A DNA stretch of 64,000 nt from JBGPTK01 sp963797765 (GTDB lineage: Bacteria > Acidobacteriota > Terriglobia > Acidiferrales > UBA7541). The translations under genes were made by a program, and so were the position numbers. Positions 36,915-46,602 of the stretch are shown in pieces (the first letter of the stretch is position 1; each line of letters begins with the position of its first letter). The notes under the pieces are model-generated. The model saw only the letters and a program-made list of their open reading frames with translations. It was not told the origin of the DNA and made no database searches. The stretch is taken from positions 1,116,001 to 1,180,000 of the forward strand of contig CAWCQU010000003.1 in NCBI GenBank assembly GCA_963797765.1. Reading direction: 5' to 3'.

Positions 36915-38012
36915 ATGAAAAGATGCAGTTCGGTTTTAGCCGCGCTCGTGTTTTGGGGTTTGGCGATGCCTGCCTGCGTGGCGGCTCAGAATTTTTCTCA
37001 ATTGCAAGGATCGCCAGCGGTTCGCATCGTTCAATCCATAGAAACTCCGTTCTTGTTCGGTTCCCTTCTGGGTCGGCCAACGTGTGATGCGGAGGAAAAT
37101 GTTTACATAAGGCCGCTGCGGAACAAGGAAGATCCACTGAAGTCTATCGTTTCGCGGATATCCACTACAAATCTGTCGGTCACCATGTTTAAACCGGCCG
37201 AGATTTCTGCGTTTGCGGATTCTGAGCCAAGGACCACCGCATTCGCCGTGACCGCTCGCGGTGACGTATATGAGACCGTATTGTCGGCAAATAAAGAAAG
37301 CGCTGATCGAAGCTTAGGCCTGTACCTGGTGGATTTTGCAGGAACGGGTGAAGTCCGCCGGCTAACGAAAATGGGCTTTTTACTCGTTCCGGAAACTATA
37401 GCCATCTTTCCGGATGGGAAAGTGTTCCTTTCAGGGACTGTGCCCACGAAACTTACAGACTCGAATGCCTCAACCTCCCAAGATCCATCGCACATCAAAT
37501 CGTTTGCCGGAATATTCAATCTCGAGGGGCACCTGCTTTTCGACTTATCCGCCCCGCAAGATGGCCCCAAAGAGTCCGTGAATCCGAACGATAGCCCCGC
37601 TGATCTTACAGGGCTAAAAATTGAAGACGCGACTGTCTCGTTCGACGGTTACTTATACCTGCTCAGAGGTGGGTATTCTTTCCGCGTTGAAGTGTGGACC
37701 GAGAACGGGGTGAAACGAAATGAATTTGCGATTGCGCCACCCAAGGCGGGATGGTCTCCCATCGAACTGAGAACCGAGGATCTACACTTTGTCGTTCGAT
37801 TCCAGCAGAATCCTAAGAAGCCGAATGAAGCACCCTTCTCACCGCCAAGGGAGGTGACCTACGATCTCAATTCGGGCGCGACCTTGAATAGCGTCGAAAT
37901 TCTCATGCCTCTGTCCTTGACCATTTGTCGAACGAATAAACGGATGATACTTCTCTCAAATCATAATGGGCATTTTTCGATCATTAAAGCCGAAATATAC
38001 TCAGGAACCTAG
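36915..38012 (+). CDS. Exported protein of unknown function, propeller-like
   Basis: 365 residues from ATG 36915 (MKRCSSVLAALVFWGLAMP, signal peptide cut near CVAAQ); an in-frame ATG at 36888 would add nine residues. The body has strand-turn patterns such as FAVTARGDVYE, IAIFPDGKVFLSG, VSFDGYLYLLRGG and HLLFDLSAPQ, which suggest a beta-propeller or six-bladed repeat, but no catalytic motif. I do not recognise a family. Codon choice is visibly less GC-rich than in its neighbours, a possible sign of different origin. It stands alone between glnA and glnE. Confidence 0.65.
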   Translation: MKRCSSVLAALVFWGLAMPACVAAQNFSQLQGSPAVRIVQSIETPFLFGSLLGRPTCDAEENVYIRPLRNKEDPLKSIVSRISTTNLSVTMFKPAEISAFADSEPRTTAFAVTARGDVYETVLSANKESADRSLGLYLVDFAGTGEVRRLTKMGFLLVPETIAIFPDGKVFLSGTVPTKLTDSNASTSQDPSHIKSFAGIFNLEGHLLFDLSAPQDGPKESVNPNDSPADLTGLKIEDATVSFDGYLYLLRGGYSFRVEVWTENGVKRNEFAIAPPKAGWSPIELRTEDLHFVVRFQQNPKKPNEAPFSPPREVTYDLNSGATLNSVEILMPLSLTICRTNKRMILLSNHNGHFSIIKAEIYSGT

Positions 38013-38154
38013 CGGGCGAAGTTTTCGACGTGGTTGGGGCTCCCGGTCTGCTCAGGCCGTCGAAGGATTCCATTCCGGTGATTCCATTTCGACCAACTTG
38101 ACGTGGCGACGCGCTTCTCATTCGGGGCGGTCTCGGTTAGGCTAGTGCGCTGTT

Positions 38155-41100
38155 ATGGATGCTGCGTTCACTAGCATTGCTTTTTCGGAGCCGGAGACGG
38201 CGGAGACGAACCTTTCTCTGCTGGAGCAGCGGCTGCCTGCCTCGCTTTGGACTACCCTGCCCGCGCTGCTGGCGCAGCTTCCTGATCCGGATGGGTCACT
38301 TAATTATTTGGAACGATATTTACGCGACGCTCCGGCGCTGGTCGTTTCCTATCTGGGGAAGAATCCGGCGGCGCTGCACTACTTGTTGCTGCTGTTCAGC
38401 TACAGCCATTTTCTTTCAGAGACGCTGCTGCAACGGCCGGAATTGATTACCTGGCTGCACCGGCGCGGGCCGGGCGAGGGCCTGGATAAAATCAAGTCGC
38501 GCGAAGACCTGCTGGAAGAATTCGCGCGATTTGCCGCTACTGAATACGACCAGCCGCCGACCGTGGTGCTGGCTCGATTCAAGCGGCGGGAATATTTGCG
38601 GATTACGATTCGCGACGTTTTGGGAATGGCCACGCTAGCGGATACCACGCTGGAACTTTCCAATCTTTCCGACGTGCTGCTGGAGCGGGCGCTGCGCACC
38701 AGCGAACAAAAACTCGACAACGATTACGGCACTCCGCAAATGACCGACGCGAGCGACCGCGTACACAGCGTTCGCATGATTATTTTGTCGCTCGGCAAAC
38801 TCGGCGGACAGGAACTCAACTACGCCTCGGACATCGACCTGATGTTTTTGTACGAGCATGACGGGCAAACCGCGGGGGGCGCGGTGGGAAGCCATTTCCA
38901 ACGCCGAATATTTCGTGAAGCTTTCGCAAGGCGTTTTGAAAACGGTGACCGACGTGACGCCCGAAGGCGCGCTTTTCCGCGTGGACATGCGCTTGCGTCC
39001 GGAGGGGCAGCAAGGCGACCTGGCGGTGAGCATTCCTTCGGCGCTGCAGTATTACCGGACGCGCGCGCGGGAGTGGGAATTGCAAATGCTGATCCGCGCC
39101 CGCGTTTCGGCGGGCGATTTCGAAGCGGGTGGCCGCTTCTTGCGGGAACTACAGCCGCTGATCTACCGGCCGGAATTCGATCTGGCGGTGGCGCAGGCGG
39201 TGCTGGACGCGCGTGAAGGAATTTCTCGGGAACTTCGGCGGCAGCCCGGGCTGCGGGGAGAACGGGAGGCAACTTCGAACGTGAAGCTTTCTCCCGGCGG
39301 AATTCGCGACATCGAATTTCTGACGCAGTGCTTGCAGCGGCTGTATGGGGGAAAGGATAGCTGGCTGGCGGGGCGCGGGGCGGGGTCGACACTAGTCACG
39401 CTGCAACGGCTGCATGACAAGGGATACGTGAACGGGCGGGATTTCTTCCGGCTGGGCACCGCCTATCAATTTTTCCGCAAGGTCGAGCACCGCTTGCAGC
39501 TTCGCCAGGGATTGCAGCGGCACACGCTTCCTGATTCCGCGGGCGGGCTGGACCGGCTGGCGCGGCGCTCGGGAGTGGAACCGGCCGTGGGACGCACCGC
39601 CGGGGAGCAATTGTTGCAACGCATCGCCCAGCATTTTTCCGAGGTACGGGAAATCTACGAAAGAGTGCTTTCGATTCAATTCCGAGACGGCGGCGTGGCG
39701 GCATCGCCCGACCGCGGTGGACAGAAGGAACTGGCGCCTGGCCCGCTGGGTCCGCGGCTGCAAAGCGAATATCCCGGAGTGGCGCGAGTGCTGAGCGAAG
39801 TCCGCTCGACCCAGGATTCCCATGCGCGCCGCGGATTGCATCAATACCTGACGACTGCTTTGCTCGATCCGGAATTCATGAAGCGGTTGGAAGCGAAGCC
39901 GGAATTGATTGCACGAGCGGGCGAATTTTTTGCACGCAGCGACCTGGCCGTGGAGGCGCTCTGCCGGAATCCGGAAGACATTGCCATCGTGGATGATCCG
40001 GATTCGGTGGCGCCGCCGAACTTGACTGTGGCTGCGATTGAGCTGGATTCGATTGACGCGGCGATGGCTGCATTGCGGATCGAGCATCGCAAATGCGTGC
40101 TGGCCGCGCTGGTTCATGCACTGCTGGGCACGGCGCAACCGTTTGAAACTTTTGCGGCGATCACTCGCTGCTCGGAGGCGGCGATCCAGGGTGCTTTGCG
40201 GCTGGCCATGGCCGAGCCGGCAAGTGCGGATGCGGTTTCGAATTTGGGCGACGTGTTGGATCTGGAAGCGGCTCCGTTTGCGATGATTGCACTGGGACGT
40301 CTAGGCACGGGCGAAATGGACATCGGCTCCGACGCAGACATGATATTCGTTATCGAGGAAGGACTGTCCGCGGAAGAAAATGCCGCCTGGGCGAGGCTGG
40401 CGGAGCGATTCGTGAACGTGGTGAGCAGCCATACGCGCGAGGGGATACTTTTTCCGGTGGACACGCGTTTGCGACCGCGCGGCGCCGACGGCGAGATCGT
40501 TCAATCGGCATCCTACTTGATCAAGTATTTTGAGACCGAGGCGGAAGCGTGGGAAGCGGCCACGTTTCTTAAGGCGCGACCGCTGGCCGGCAATCGAGCG
40601 CTGGCCACGCGCACGATCGAACAGATTCATGCAACTTTGCTGAAGCGATTCGGCAGCGAACGGCCGGGGGAAACTGCCTCGACGCCATCGCGCGAACTCG
40701 CCGAACAACTTGCGCACACGCGGGAACGAGTGGAACGCGAGGGCGCGGCGCACGGATCCGGATCGTTCAAGCATGCGGCAGGTGGGTATTACGATGTGGA
40801 ATATATTCTCGCGTACTTAACCCTGACGCGTGGGTTGCTGCCGCGAGCGTCCGATGGGCCCGGTCACGTTTTGCGGCAAATAGCAGCCATCGAATCGGCG
40901 GGGGCGCTCGATTCCGCGCGAGCGCAAACTTTGCGCGCCGCTGCCCTGCTCTACCGCAGCCTGGATCATGCGCTGAGGCTGGTGACTGGAGCAGCGACCA
41001 GCCAAATGCCGGAGCCAGCTCTGGCCGAACGCGTGGCTCCGCTGCTGGCAGAGTGGAGAATTCCCACTGGAGCATCGCTGGAGAGCGCTGTGCTATCTTC

Positions 41101-41155
41101 CCGCCGTGAAATCCGCAAGCTATACGAGCAGATCATTCTGAATGCCAGCCATTAG
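38155..41155 (+). CDS. glnE: Bifunctional glutamine synthetase adenylyltransferase/deadenylase (one frameshift)
   Basis: Adds and removes AMP on the GS tyrosine in response to nitrogen status through PII. About 1000 residues. N-terminal deadenylase nucleotidyltransferase: SLGKLGGQELNYASDIDLMFLY (GG...DxD). C-terminal adenylylase: IALGRLGTGEMDIGSDADMIFVIE with the second DxD, then DTRLRPRGADGEIVQS. Typical connecting text: FRVDMRLRPEGQQGDLA and GGIRDIEFLTQCLQ. The frame breaks near 38889; dropping one A in GGAAGCC joins GGAVG to AISNAEYFVKLSQG. Both active sites look complete. It ends facing the small tRNA-binding gene. Confidence 0.95.
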
Positions 41156-41190
41156 TATTGACATCGGTGATCGCAAAAAAAACAGGTTGG

Positions 41191-41550
41191 CTAGCCGGCG
41201 CGGGAGCCTTCGGGAACTGGGGCTTCGGGGACGGCGAGTACGGGACGGATGCCGTCGGCATAGCCTATGTCGAAGAGCATGCCTTGAGAGAGTATGCCTC
41301 GCATTTTTTGGGGCTCGAGATTTAGGACGAAGAGGGCCTGCTTGCCGGTAATTTCCTTTGGATTGGTTCGTTCCTGTTTCATTCCGGCGAGAATGGTGCG
41401 GGTGTGATCGCCGAAGTTTACGGTTAATTTCACCAATTTGTCGCTATCCGGGACATCGTCGACTGCTTCGATGCGGCCTACGCGGATGTCGATTTGATTT
41501 AGGAGTTCGATGGAGATTGTTGGTTTTATGGGAGCGGGTTCCATAGGCAA
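41191..41550 (-). CDS. tRNA-binding OB-fold protein (CsaA/Trbp111-like)
   Basis: 119 residues. Single tRNA-binding domain as found in CsaA and at the C-terminus of methionyl-tRNA synthetase: IDIRVGRIEAVDDVPDSDKLVKLTVNFGD, RTILAGMKQ, ITGKQALFVLNLEPQKMRGILSQGMLF. The MRGILSQGM block is the family's signature loop. Might act as an export chaperone or tRNA-structure binder; the sequence does not decide. Convergent with glnE (35-bp gap). Confidence 0.92.
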   Translation of the reverse strand: MPMEPAPIKPTISIELLNQIDIRVGRIEAVDDVPDSDKLVKLTVNFGDHTRTILAGMKQERTNPKEITGKQALFVLNLEPQKMRGILSQGMLFDIGYADGIRPVLAVPEAPVPEGSRAG

Positions 41551-41589
41551 ATATTAGCGGAGACCGTTGATGTACCACAATGGTGCAAG

Positions 41590-41669
41590 GATACAAACCG
41601 GGGCGCGGCCCATCGAATCTCCCTTCGTTTCTCAGGGCGAGCAGGGTAAACGTGAAGCCGGCCCCTACA
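41590..41669 (+). repeat. Repeat module ending in R5
   Basis: GGGGCGCGGCCCATCGAATC ... CTCAGGGCGAGCAGGGTAAA ... GAAGCCGGCCCCTACA (41654-41669). It is similar in order to 33314-33361, where GGGCGCGGCCCTTCG leads to CTCAGGGTAAACTGAAGC and the same R5 end. Lies upstream of icd in the 261-bp interval, which holds no gene. Confidence 0.6.
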
Positions 41670-41811
41670 GAATCGAAAGGAACTGCTGAATGGATTGTGA
41701 TATTGTTCCCTATTCGACGGCGAATCGCGTTGTCATCCCGCACGTCTTCGGTGCTTTCCCCAGCAAGCGCTGCCCGATGCGGCGTCGTAACCGTCCTGGA
41801 GCCCAACCAAA

Positions 41812-43233
41812 ATGAAGAAAGTCTACAGCGGAGTAGCGGTCCCGGCGGAAGGCCAACCGATTGATTATGCGGATGGGAAATTCAGTGTTCCCGACCGGCC
41901 GATTATTCCGTTCATTGAGGGCGATGGAACCGGGCGAGACATTTGGAAGGCTTCGCGGCGCGTATTTGATGCGGCGGTGGAGAAAGCGTATGGCGGCAAG
42001 CGCAAGATCGCGTGGCTGGAAGTATTCGCGGGTGAAAAAGCATTCAATACGTTCAAAGAGTGGCTGCCGAAAGATACAGTGGACGCCATTCGCGATTTCC
42101 GCGTAGCCATTAAAGGCCCGCTGACTACTCCGGTGGGCGGCGGGATTCGCTCTCTGAACGTGGCGCTTCGCCAGATGCTCGATTTATACGCGTGCGTGCG
42201 GCCGGTGCGCTACTTCGCCGGCGTCCCTTCCCCGGTCAAGCATCCCGAACACATGGACGTAATCATCTTCCGGGAAAATACCGAAGATGTTTACATCGGC
42301 ATCGAGTGGAAGGCCGGGACACCGGAAGTGAAACATCTGATCGATTTTCTGAACAATGAAATGTTGAAGGGCGGCTCCAAGCAAATCCGGATGGATTCGG
42401 GAGTGGGCATCAAGCCGATTTCAGCGTTCGGAACCAAGCGGCTGGTGCGCCGCGCGATTCAACACGCCATCGAGAAACATCGCCAAGTGGTGACGCTGGT
42501 GCATAAGGGAAACATCCAAAAATTCACCGAGGGGGCGTTCCGGGATTGGGGATACGAACTTGCGAAAGAGGAATTCCGGCAGCAGGTGGTAACGGAGCGG
42601 GAGAGCTGGATCGTAGGCAATAAAGATCGCGATGCGAATCTTTCCGTGGAGGAGAATGCGGCGAGCATCGAACCGGGCATGGATCGAGCGACGCCGGATT
42701 TCCGAAAGCAGATTCATTCCGAAGTAAAGCAAACGCTGGACGCAATCTACTCGACGCACGGGAAGGGGCAATGGAAATCGAAGATTTTGGTGAACGACCG
42801 GATCGCCGATTCCGTGTTCCAGCAAATCATGTCGCGCGCCGATGAATATCAGGTGTTCGCGACGCCGAATTTGAATGGAGATTATCTTTCAGACGCATGC
42901 GCCGCGCAGATCGGCGGGCTGGGAATGGCTCCCGGCGCGAATATTGGCGATGGCTTTGGCATCTTTGAGGCCACTCACGGAACCGCGCCCAAGTATGCCG
43001 ACAAGGATGTGATCAATCCGAGTTCGCTGATGCTTTCGGGATCGATGATGTTTGATTTTCTGGGATGGGGCGAAGCGGCAAGCTTGATTGAAAATAGCAT
43101 CGCGCGGACAATTCAGCAGAAAAAAGTGACGTACGACCTGGAACGGATGATGGAAGGGGCAACGCAGTTGGGTACGTCCGGGTTCGCGTCGGCGATTATA
43201 TCGAATATGGAAGTGGCGGTGGAAGCGGACTAG
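41812..43233 (+). CDS. icd: NADP-dependent isocitrate dehydrogenase
   Basis: TCA-cycle enzyme making 2-oxoglutarate, CO2 and NADPH. 473 residues. Blocks: IPFIEGDGTGRDIWKA, IKGPLTTPVGGGIRSLNVALRQ (the phosphorylatable Ser and substrate Arg region), VRPVRYFAG, IFRENTEDVYIGIEW, VTLVHKGNIQKFTEGAFRDWGYE with the catalytic Lys, NLNGDYLSDACAAQIGGLGMAPG and EATHGTAPKYADKDVINPSS. Longer than the E. coli enzyme (416) because of an inserted stretch around residues 255-320, seen in related bacterial Icds. mdh follows on the same strand, pairing two TCA dehydrogenases. Confidence 0.96.
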   Translation: MKKVYSGVAVPAEGQPIDYADGKFSVPDRPIIPFIEGDGTGRDIWKASRRVFDAAVEKAYGGKRKIAWLEVFAGEKAFNTFKEWLPKDTVDAIRDFRVAIKGPLTTPVGGGIRSLNVALRQMLDLYACVRPVRYFAGVPSPVKHPEHMDVIIFRENTEDVYIGIEWKAGTPEVKHLIDFLNNEMLKGGSKQIRMDSGVGIKPISAFGTKRLVRRAIQHAIEKHRQVVTLVHKGNIQKFTEGAFRDWGYELAKEEFRQQVVTERESWIVGNKDRDANLSVEENAASIEPGMDRATPDFRKQIHSEVKQTLDAIYSTHGKGQWKSKILVNDRIADSVFQQIMSRADEYQVFATPNLNGDYLSDACAAQIGGLGMAPGANIGDGFGIFEATHGTAPKYADKDVINPSSLMLSGSMMFDFLGWGEAASLIENSIARTIQQKKVTYDLERMMEGATQLGTSGFASAIISNMEVAVEAD

Positions 43234-43305
43234 GAATGCGCTGAGATTGGGAGCGGTTCGCGCGGGATTCATCGAGTACACTGAACTTTCAGGTATGCTC
43301 TGGCA

Positions 43306-43345
43306 GGTATGCTCTGGATCCCTCACTCCGTTCGGGATGACTGCA
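43306..43345 (+). repeat. R2 repeat upstream of mdh
   Basis: TATGCTCTGGATCCCTCACT, then CCGTTCGGGATGACTGCAAA. It matches the copy at 44405-44445 almost exactly and in the same direction, so mdh lies between direct repeats about 1.1 kb apart. Confidence 0.7.
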
Positions 43346-43424
43346 AAATCGGGTGATTGCGATCCCGCGAGTTGAAGTTTGTACAGGCGATTTTGGTTTG
43401 GAGAAAATTCCAAGGAGCGGATTG

Positions 43425-44363
43425 ATGCGGAAGAAAGTTACGGTGGTGGGAGGGGGATTTGTGGGGTCGACCACTGCGCAGCGGATTGTTGACTCGGGGA
43501 TCGCCGACGTGGTGCTAACTGACATTTTGGAAGGCGCGCCAGCCGGTAAAGCGCTAGACATGCTGGAATCGACTGCAATTTCCGACAGCGATTCGCGAGT
43601 GCTGGGGATTTCCACGGCGAGCGGAGATTATCGAGAGACGGCCAACAGCGACATCGTGGTGGTGACGGCGGGATTTCCGCGCAAACCGGGGATGAGCCGC
43701 GACGATTTGCTGAAGGCGAATTATGACGTGATCAAGGTGGTGATCGAAGCGGTGGTGAAATTCTCGCCGAATGCAATCTTGATCCTGGTGACGAATCCGC
43801 TGGATGCCATGGCTCAGGCTGCTTACAAGCTGAGCGGCTTTTCGAAAAATCGCGTGATTGGAATGGCGGGAGTGCTGGATTCAGCGCGGATGAGCACATT
43901 TATTGCAATGGAGCTGAATGTCTCGGTGGAGAACGTGAATGCTTTCGTGCTGGGCGGCCATGGGGATGACATGGTGCCGCTCCCTCGCTACACGACCGTG
44001 GCGGGAATACCGCTGCCCGAATTGCTGCCGAAGGAACGGATCGACGCGATTGTGGAACGGACACGCAAGGGTGGGGCGGAGATTGTGAATTTGCTGAAGA
44101 CGGGATCGGCGTATTACGCGCCCTCGGCTGCGGTGGTGCAAATGGTGGAAGCGATTTTGAAGGATAAGAAGAGAATTCTGCCGTGCGCGGCTTATTTGGA
44201 AGGCGAGTATGGGATTCAGGGGCTTTTTGTGGGAGTACCGGTGAAATTGGGGGCGCGTGGGATTGAGCAGATTATTGAGATTAAGTTGCTGCCGGAAGAG
44301 CAGGCGGCGCTGGATAAATCGGCGGCTTCGGTGCGGGAATTGATCGGGGTGTTGGGTTTGTAG
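43425..44363 (+). CDS. mdh: Malate dehydrogenase (LDH-like type)
   Basis: NAD-dependent oxidation of malate to oxaloacetate. 312 residues from ATG 43425, chosen because AGGAG lies just upstream and the family begins MRKKVTVVGGGFVGSTTAQ. NAD-selecting Asp33 in VVLTDILEG, substrate Arg in TAGFPRKPGMSRDDLL, VTNPLDAMA, catalytic His in LGGHGDDMVPLPRYT, and the C-terminal YGIQGLFVGVPVKLGARG. The type is that of Chlorobium/Bacillus tetrameric MDH rather than E. coli MDH. Nominal upstream start at 43353 would read through repeat DNA. Confidence 0.95.
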   Translation: MRKKVTVVGGGFVGSTTAQRIVDSGIADVVLTDILEGAPAGKALDMLESTAISDSDSRVLGISTASGDYRETANSDIVVVTAGFPRKPGMSRDDLLKANYDVIKVVIEAVVKFSPNAILILVTNPLDAMAQAAYKLSGFSKNRVIGMAGVLDSARMSTFIAMELNVSVENVNAFVLGGHGDDMVPLPRYTTVAGIPLPELLPKERIDAIVERTRKGGAEIVNLLKTGSAYYAPSAAVVQMVEAILKDKKRILPCAAYLEGEYGIQGLFVGVPVKLGARGIEQIIEIKLLPEEQAALDKSAASVRELIGVLGL

Positions 44364-44404
44364 GATTGGGCGGGGAGAAAGACACTTTTGTTTGGAGTTG
44401 AAAG

Positions 44405-44445
44405 CGCGCTCTGGATCCCTCACTTCGTTCGGGATGACCGCAAAA
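44405..44445 (+). repeat. R2 repeat downstream of mdh
   Basis: GCGCTCTGGATCCCTCACTT, then CGTTCGGGATGACCGCAAAA. Direct partner of 43306-43345. Lies in the interval between the convergent mdh and ligA. Confidence 0.7.
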
Positions 44446-44489
44446 ACCGCAGGTGCGAATGCTGCCATCGCTCGATCTGAGTTGATAGG

Positions 44490-46529
44490 CTATTTGGAGC
44501 GGATTAGTTTTTCGAAGGCGGACTCGTCCAGGATTTCGACGCCCAGGGTGCGGGCTTTGTCGTATTTTGAGCCGGGGTCGGCGCCGACTACTACGTAGTC
44601 GGTACTTTTGCTGACGGATGAAATCACTTTGCCGCCGTGGGATTTGACCAACTCGCCGGCTTCTTCGCGGGTGCGATTGGCCAGCGAGCCGGTGAAGACG
44701 AAAGACTTGCCTGCCAGTTTCGTGGATTTTGGTTCCACGCGTTCTTCCTTGAAATTCAAACCTGCTTGTTTCAGTTTGCGAATCAAGTCGCGATTGGCTT
44801 GTTCGGAAAAGAATTCGACGATGCTTGCGGAAATTTTGGGGCCGACTTCGGTGACTTCTTCGAGTTCCTCGGCCATGGCCTCGGCGATTTTATCGAGCGA
44901 CCCGAAATGTTCGGCCAGGAGCTGCCCGGTGCGCTCTCCCACGAAAGGAATCCCGAGGGCGTAGATGAGGCGCGCGAGGCTGGCTTTTCTGCTGGCGGCG
45001 ATTTCATCGATCAAATTCTGCGCGGATTTTTCCGCCATGCGTTCGAGATTCGAGAGGGTGTCGAGATCAAGCTTGTACAGATCGGAAAAGTCCTTCACTA
45101 GTTTTTTGTCCACGAGCTGGTCGACAATCTTTTCGCCGAGGCCGTCGATATTCATGGCGTGGCGGCTGGCGAAGTGGATCAGCGACTCCTTGCGCTTGGC
45201 CGGACAGGCCACGTTTACGCAGCGGTAGGCAACCTGCCCTTCGATTTTGTGGACGCGGCTGTTGCACTCGGGGCAGCGCTCGGGCATGCGGAACGGCTTT
45301 TCTTCGGTGCCGTGCTTCATCACCTTCAAGACGTGGGGGATCACTTCACCGGCGCGCTCGACGAGCACGGTGTCTCCGGCATGGACACCGAGGCGCTCGA
45401 TTTCGTCCATGTTGTGAAGAGTGGAGCGCGTGACGGTGACGCCGCCAATCTGTACCGGTTCGAATAAGGCCCAGGGAGTGAGGACGCCGGTGCGCCCAAC
45501 ACTGACGTTGATTTCCTTGAGGAGGGTGGTTTCCTGATGCGCCGGATATTTATAGGCGATGGCCCAACGGGGAGCTTTGGAAGTAAAGCCAAGTTCGGTT
45601 TGCAGCGTACTTTCATTTACTTTGATTACGATCCCATCAATTTCGAAGGGGATCTTTTCGCGCTTGGTGTCCCAGCGTTCGATGTACTTTTCCACTTCCT
45701 CGATCGAGCGGCAAACCGCAAAATCGGGACTGGCCTTGAAATGCAATTTCGCCAGCGCGTCGAGCACTTCGGAATGGCGCTGCAGGGGGACGCGCCCATT
45801 GGCGAGCAGATAATAGGCATAGAAATCGAGGTGGCGCGAAGCGGTGATGGAGGGATCGAGCATGCGCACGGCGCCCGCCGCGGCATTGCGGGGATTGGCA
45901 AATTGCTTTCCTCCGGCCTCTTCCTGCTGCGCGTTCAGAGCAGCGAAAGCCTTGCGAGACATGACCACCTCGCCGCGGACTTCGAATTCGGAGGCGAGGC
46001 CGATTTTTTGGGCCGCTGCAGCATTTACGCTGAGCGGAATGGAGCGGATGGTTTGGATGTTGGGAGTGACGTCCTCTCCGGTGGCGCCGTCGCCGCGGGT
46101 CACTCCGCGGACCAACCGGCCGTCTTCATAGATGAGTGAAATGCTGAGGCCGTCGAATTTGTGCTCGCATACGTATTCCACTTTTTCACGACCCAGCACT
46201 TCGCGCACTCGACGGTCAAAATCGCGCAGGTCGTCGAAGGAATATGTGTTGTCGAGACTCAACATCGGCGTGCGATGGCGATAGGTTTGAAATCCTTCGC
46301 GAGGAGTGGCTCCCACGCGGTGGGTTGGCGAATCGGGCGTGAGAAGTTCCGGGTGCTTCGCTTCGAGGTCCTTCAATTCCTTCATCAGCCGGTCGTAGGC
46401 GGCATCGGAAACTTCCGGATCATCCAGAACGTGATAGCGATAATCGTGGTGATGAATCTGGTCGCGAAGTTTTTCGGCCTTCTTGGCATCGGCTTTGCTT
46501 GCTGGCATCCGGTCCTCAACAGGAAGCAT
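44490..46529 (-). CDS. ligA: NAD-dependent DNA ligase LigA
   Basis: Seals nicks in replication and repair. 679 residues. Domain Ia (HHHDYRYHVLDDPEVSDAAYD), adenylation domain with nucleophile Lys124 in CEHKFDG, then GVTRGDGATGEDVTPNI, GEVVMSRKAF, FANPRNAAAGAVR and VGRTGVLTPWA. OB fold, Cys4 zinc finger (CPEC...CVNVACP), helix-hairpin-helix repeats (ASRHAMNIDGLGEKIVDQL, LGIPFVGERTG) and C-terminal BRCT (LAGKSFVFTGSLANRTREEA, STDYVVVGADPGSKYDKA). All domains are intact. The start may also be the internal MPASKAD seven codons on. It is divergent from the lipid kinase gene with a 73-bp gap. Confidence 0.97.
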   Translation of the reverse strand: MLPVEDRMPASKADAKKAEKLRDQIHHHDYRYHVLDDPEVSDAAYDRLMKELKDLEAKHPELLTPDSPTHRVGATPREGFQTYRHRTPMLSLDNTYSFDDLRDFDRRVREVLGREKVEYVCEHKFDGLSISLIYEDGRLVRGVTRGDGATGEDVTPNIQTIRSIPLSVNAAAAQKIGLASEFEVRGEVVMSRKAFAALNAQQEEAGGKQFANPRNAAAGAVRMLDPSITASRHLDFYAYYLLANGRVPLQRHSEVLDALAKLHFKASPDFAVCRSIEEVEKYIERWDTKREKIPFEIDGIVIKVNESTLQTELGFTSKAPRWAIAYKYPAHQETTLLKEINVSVGRTGVLTPWALFEPVQIGGVTVTRSTLHNMDEIERLGVHAGDTVLVERAGEVIPHVLKVMKHGTEEKPFRMPERCPECNSRVHKIEGQVAYRCVNVACPAKRKESLIHFASRHAMNIDGLGEKIVDQLVDKKLVKDFSDLYKLDLDTLSNLERMAEKSAQNLIDEIAASRKASLARLIYALGIPFVGERTGQLLAEHFGSLDKIAEAMAEELEEVTEVGPKISASIVEFFSEQANRDLIRKLKQAGLNFKEERVEPKSTKLAGKSFVFTGSLANRTREEAGELVKSHGGKVISSVSKSTDYVVVGADPGSKYDKARTLGVEILDESAFEKLIRSK

Positions 46530-46602
46530 GAAGTTCTCGAACGGCGGATATTATACAATGCCGTTCAGATTCTAAAGGGTTGGCTTCTGAGGCTCAGCGA
46601 AG

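Noticed and set aside
41690..41760. TGTCATCCCGCACGTCTTCGG as another R2 copy
   Set aside because: Only the first ten bases match the family and the GGAATCC end is missing.
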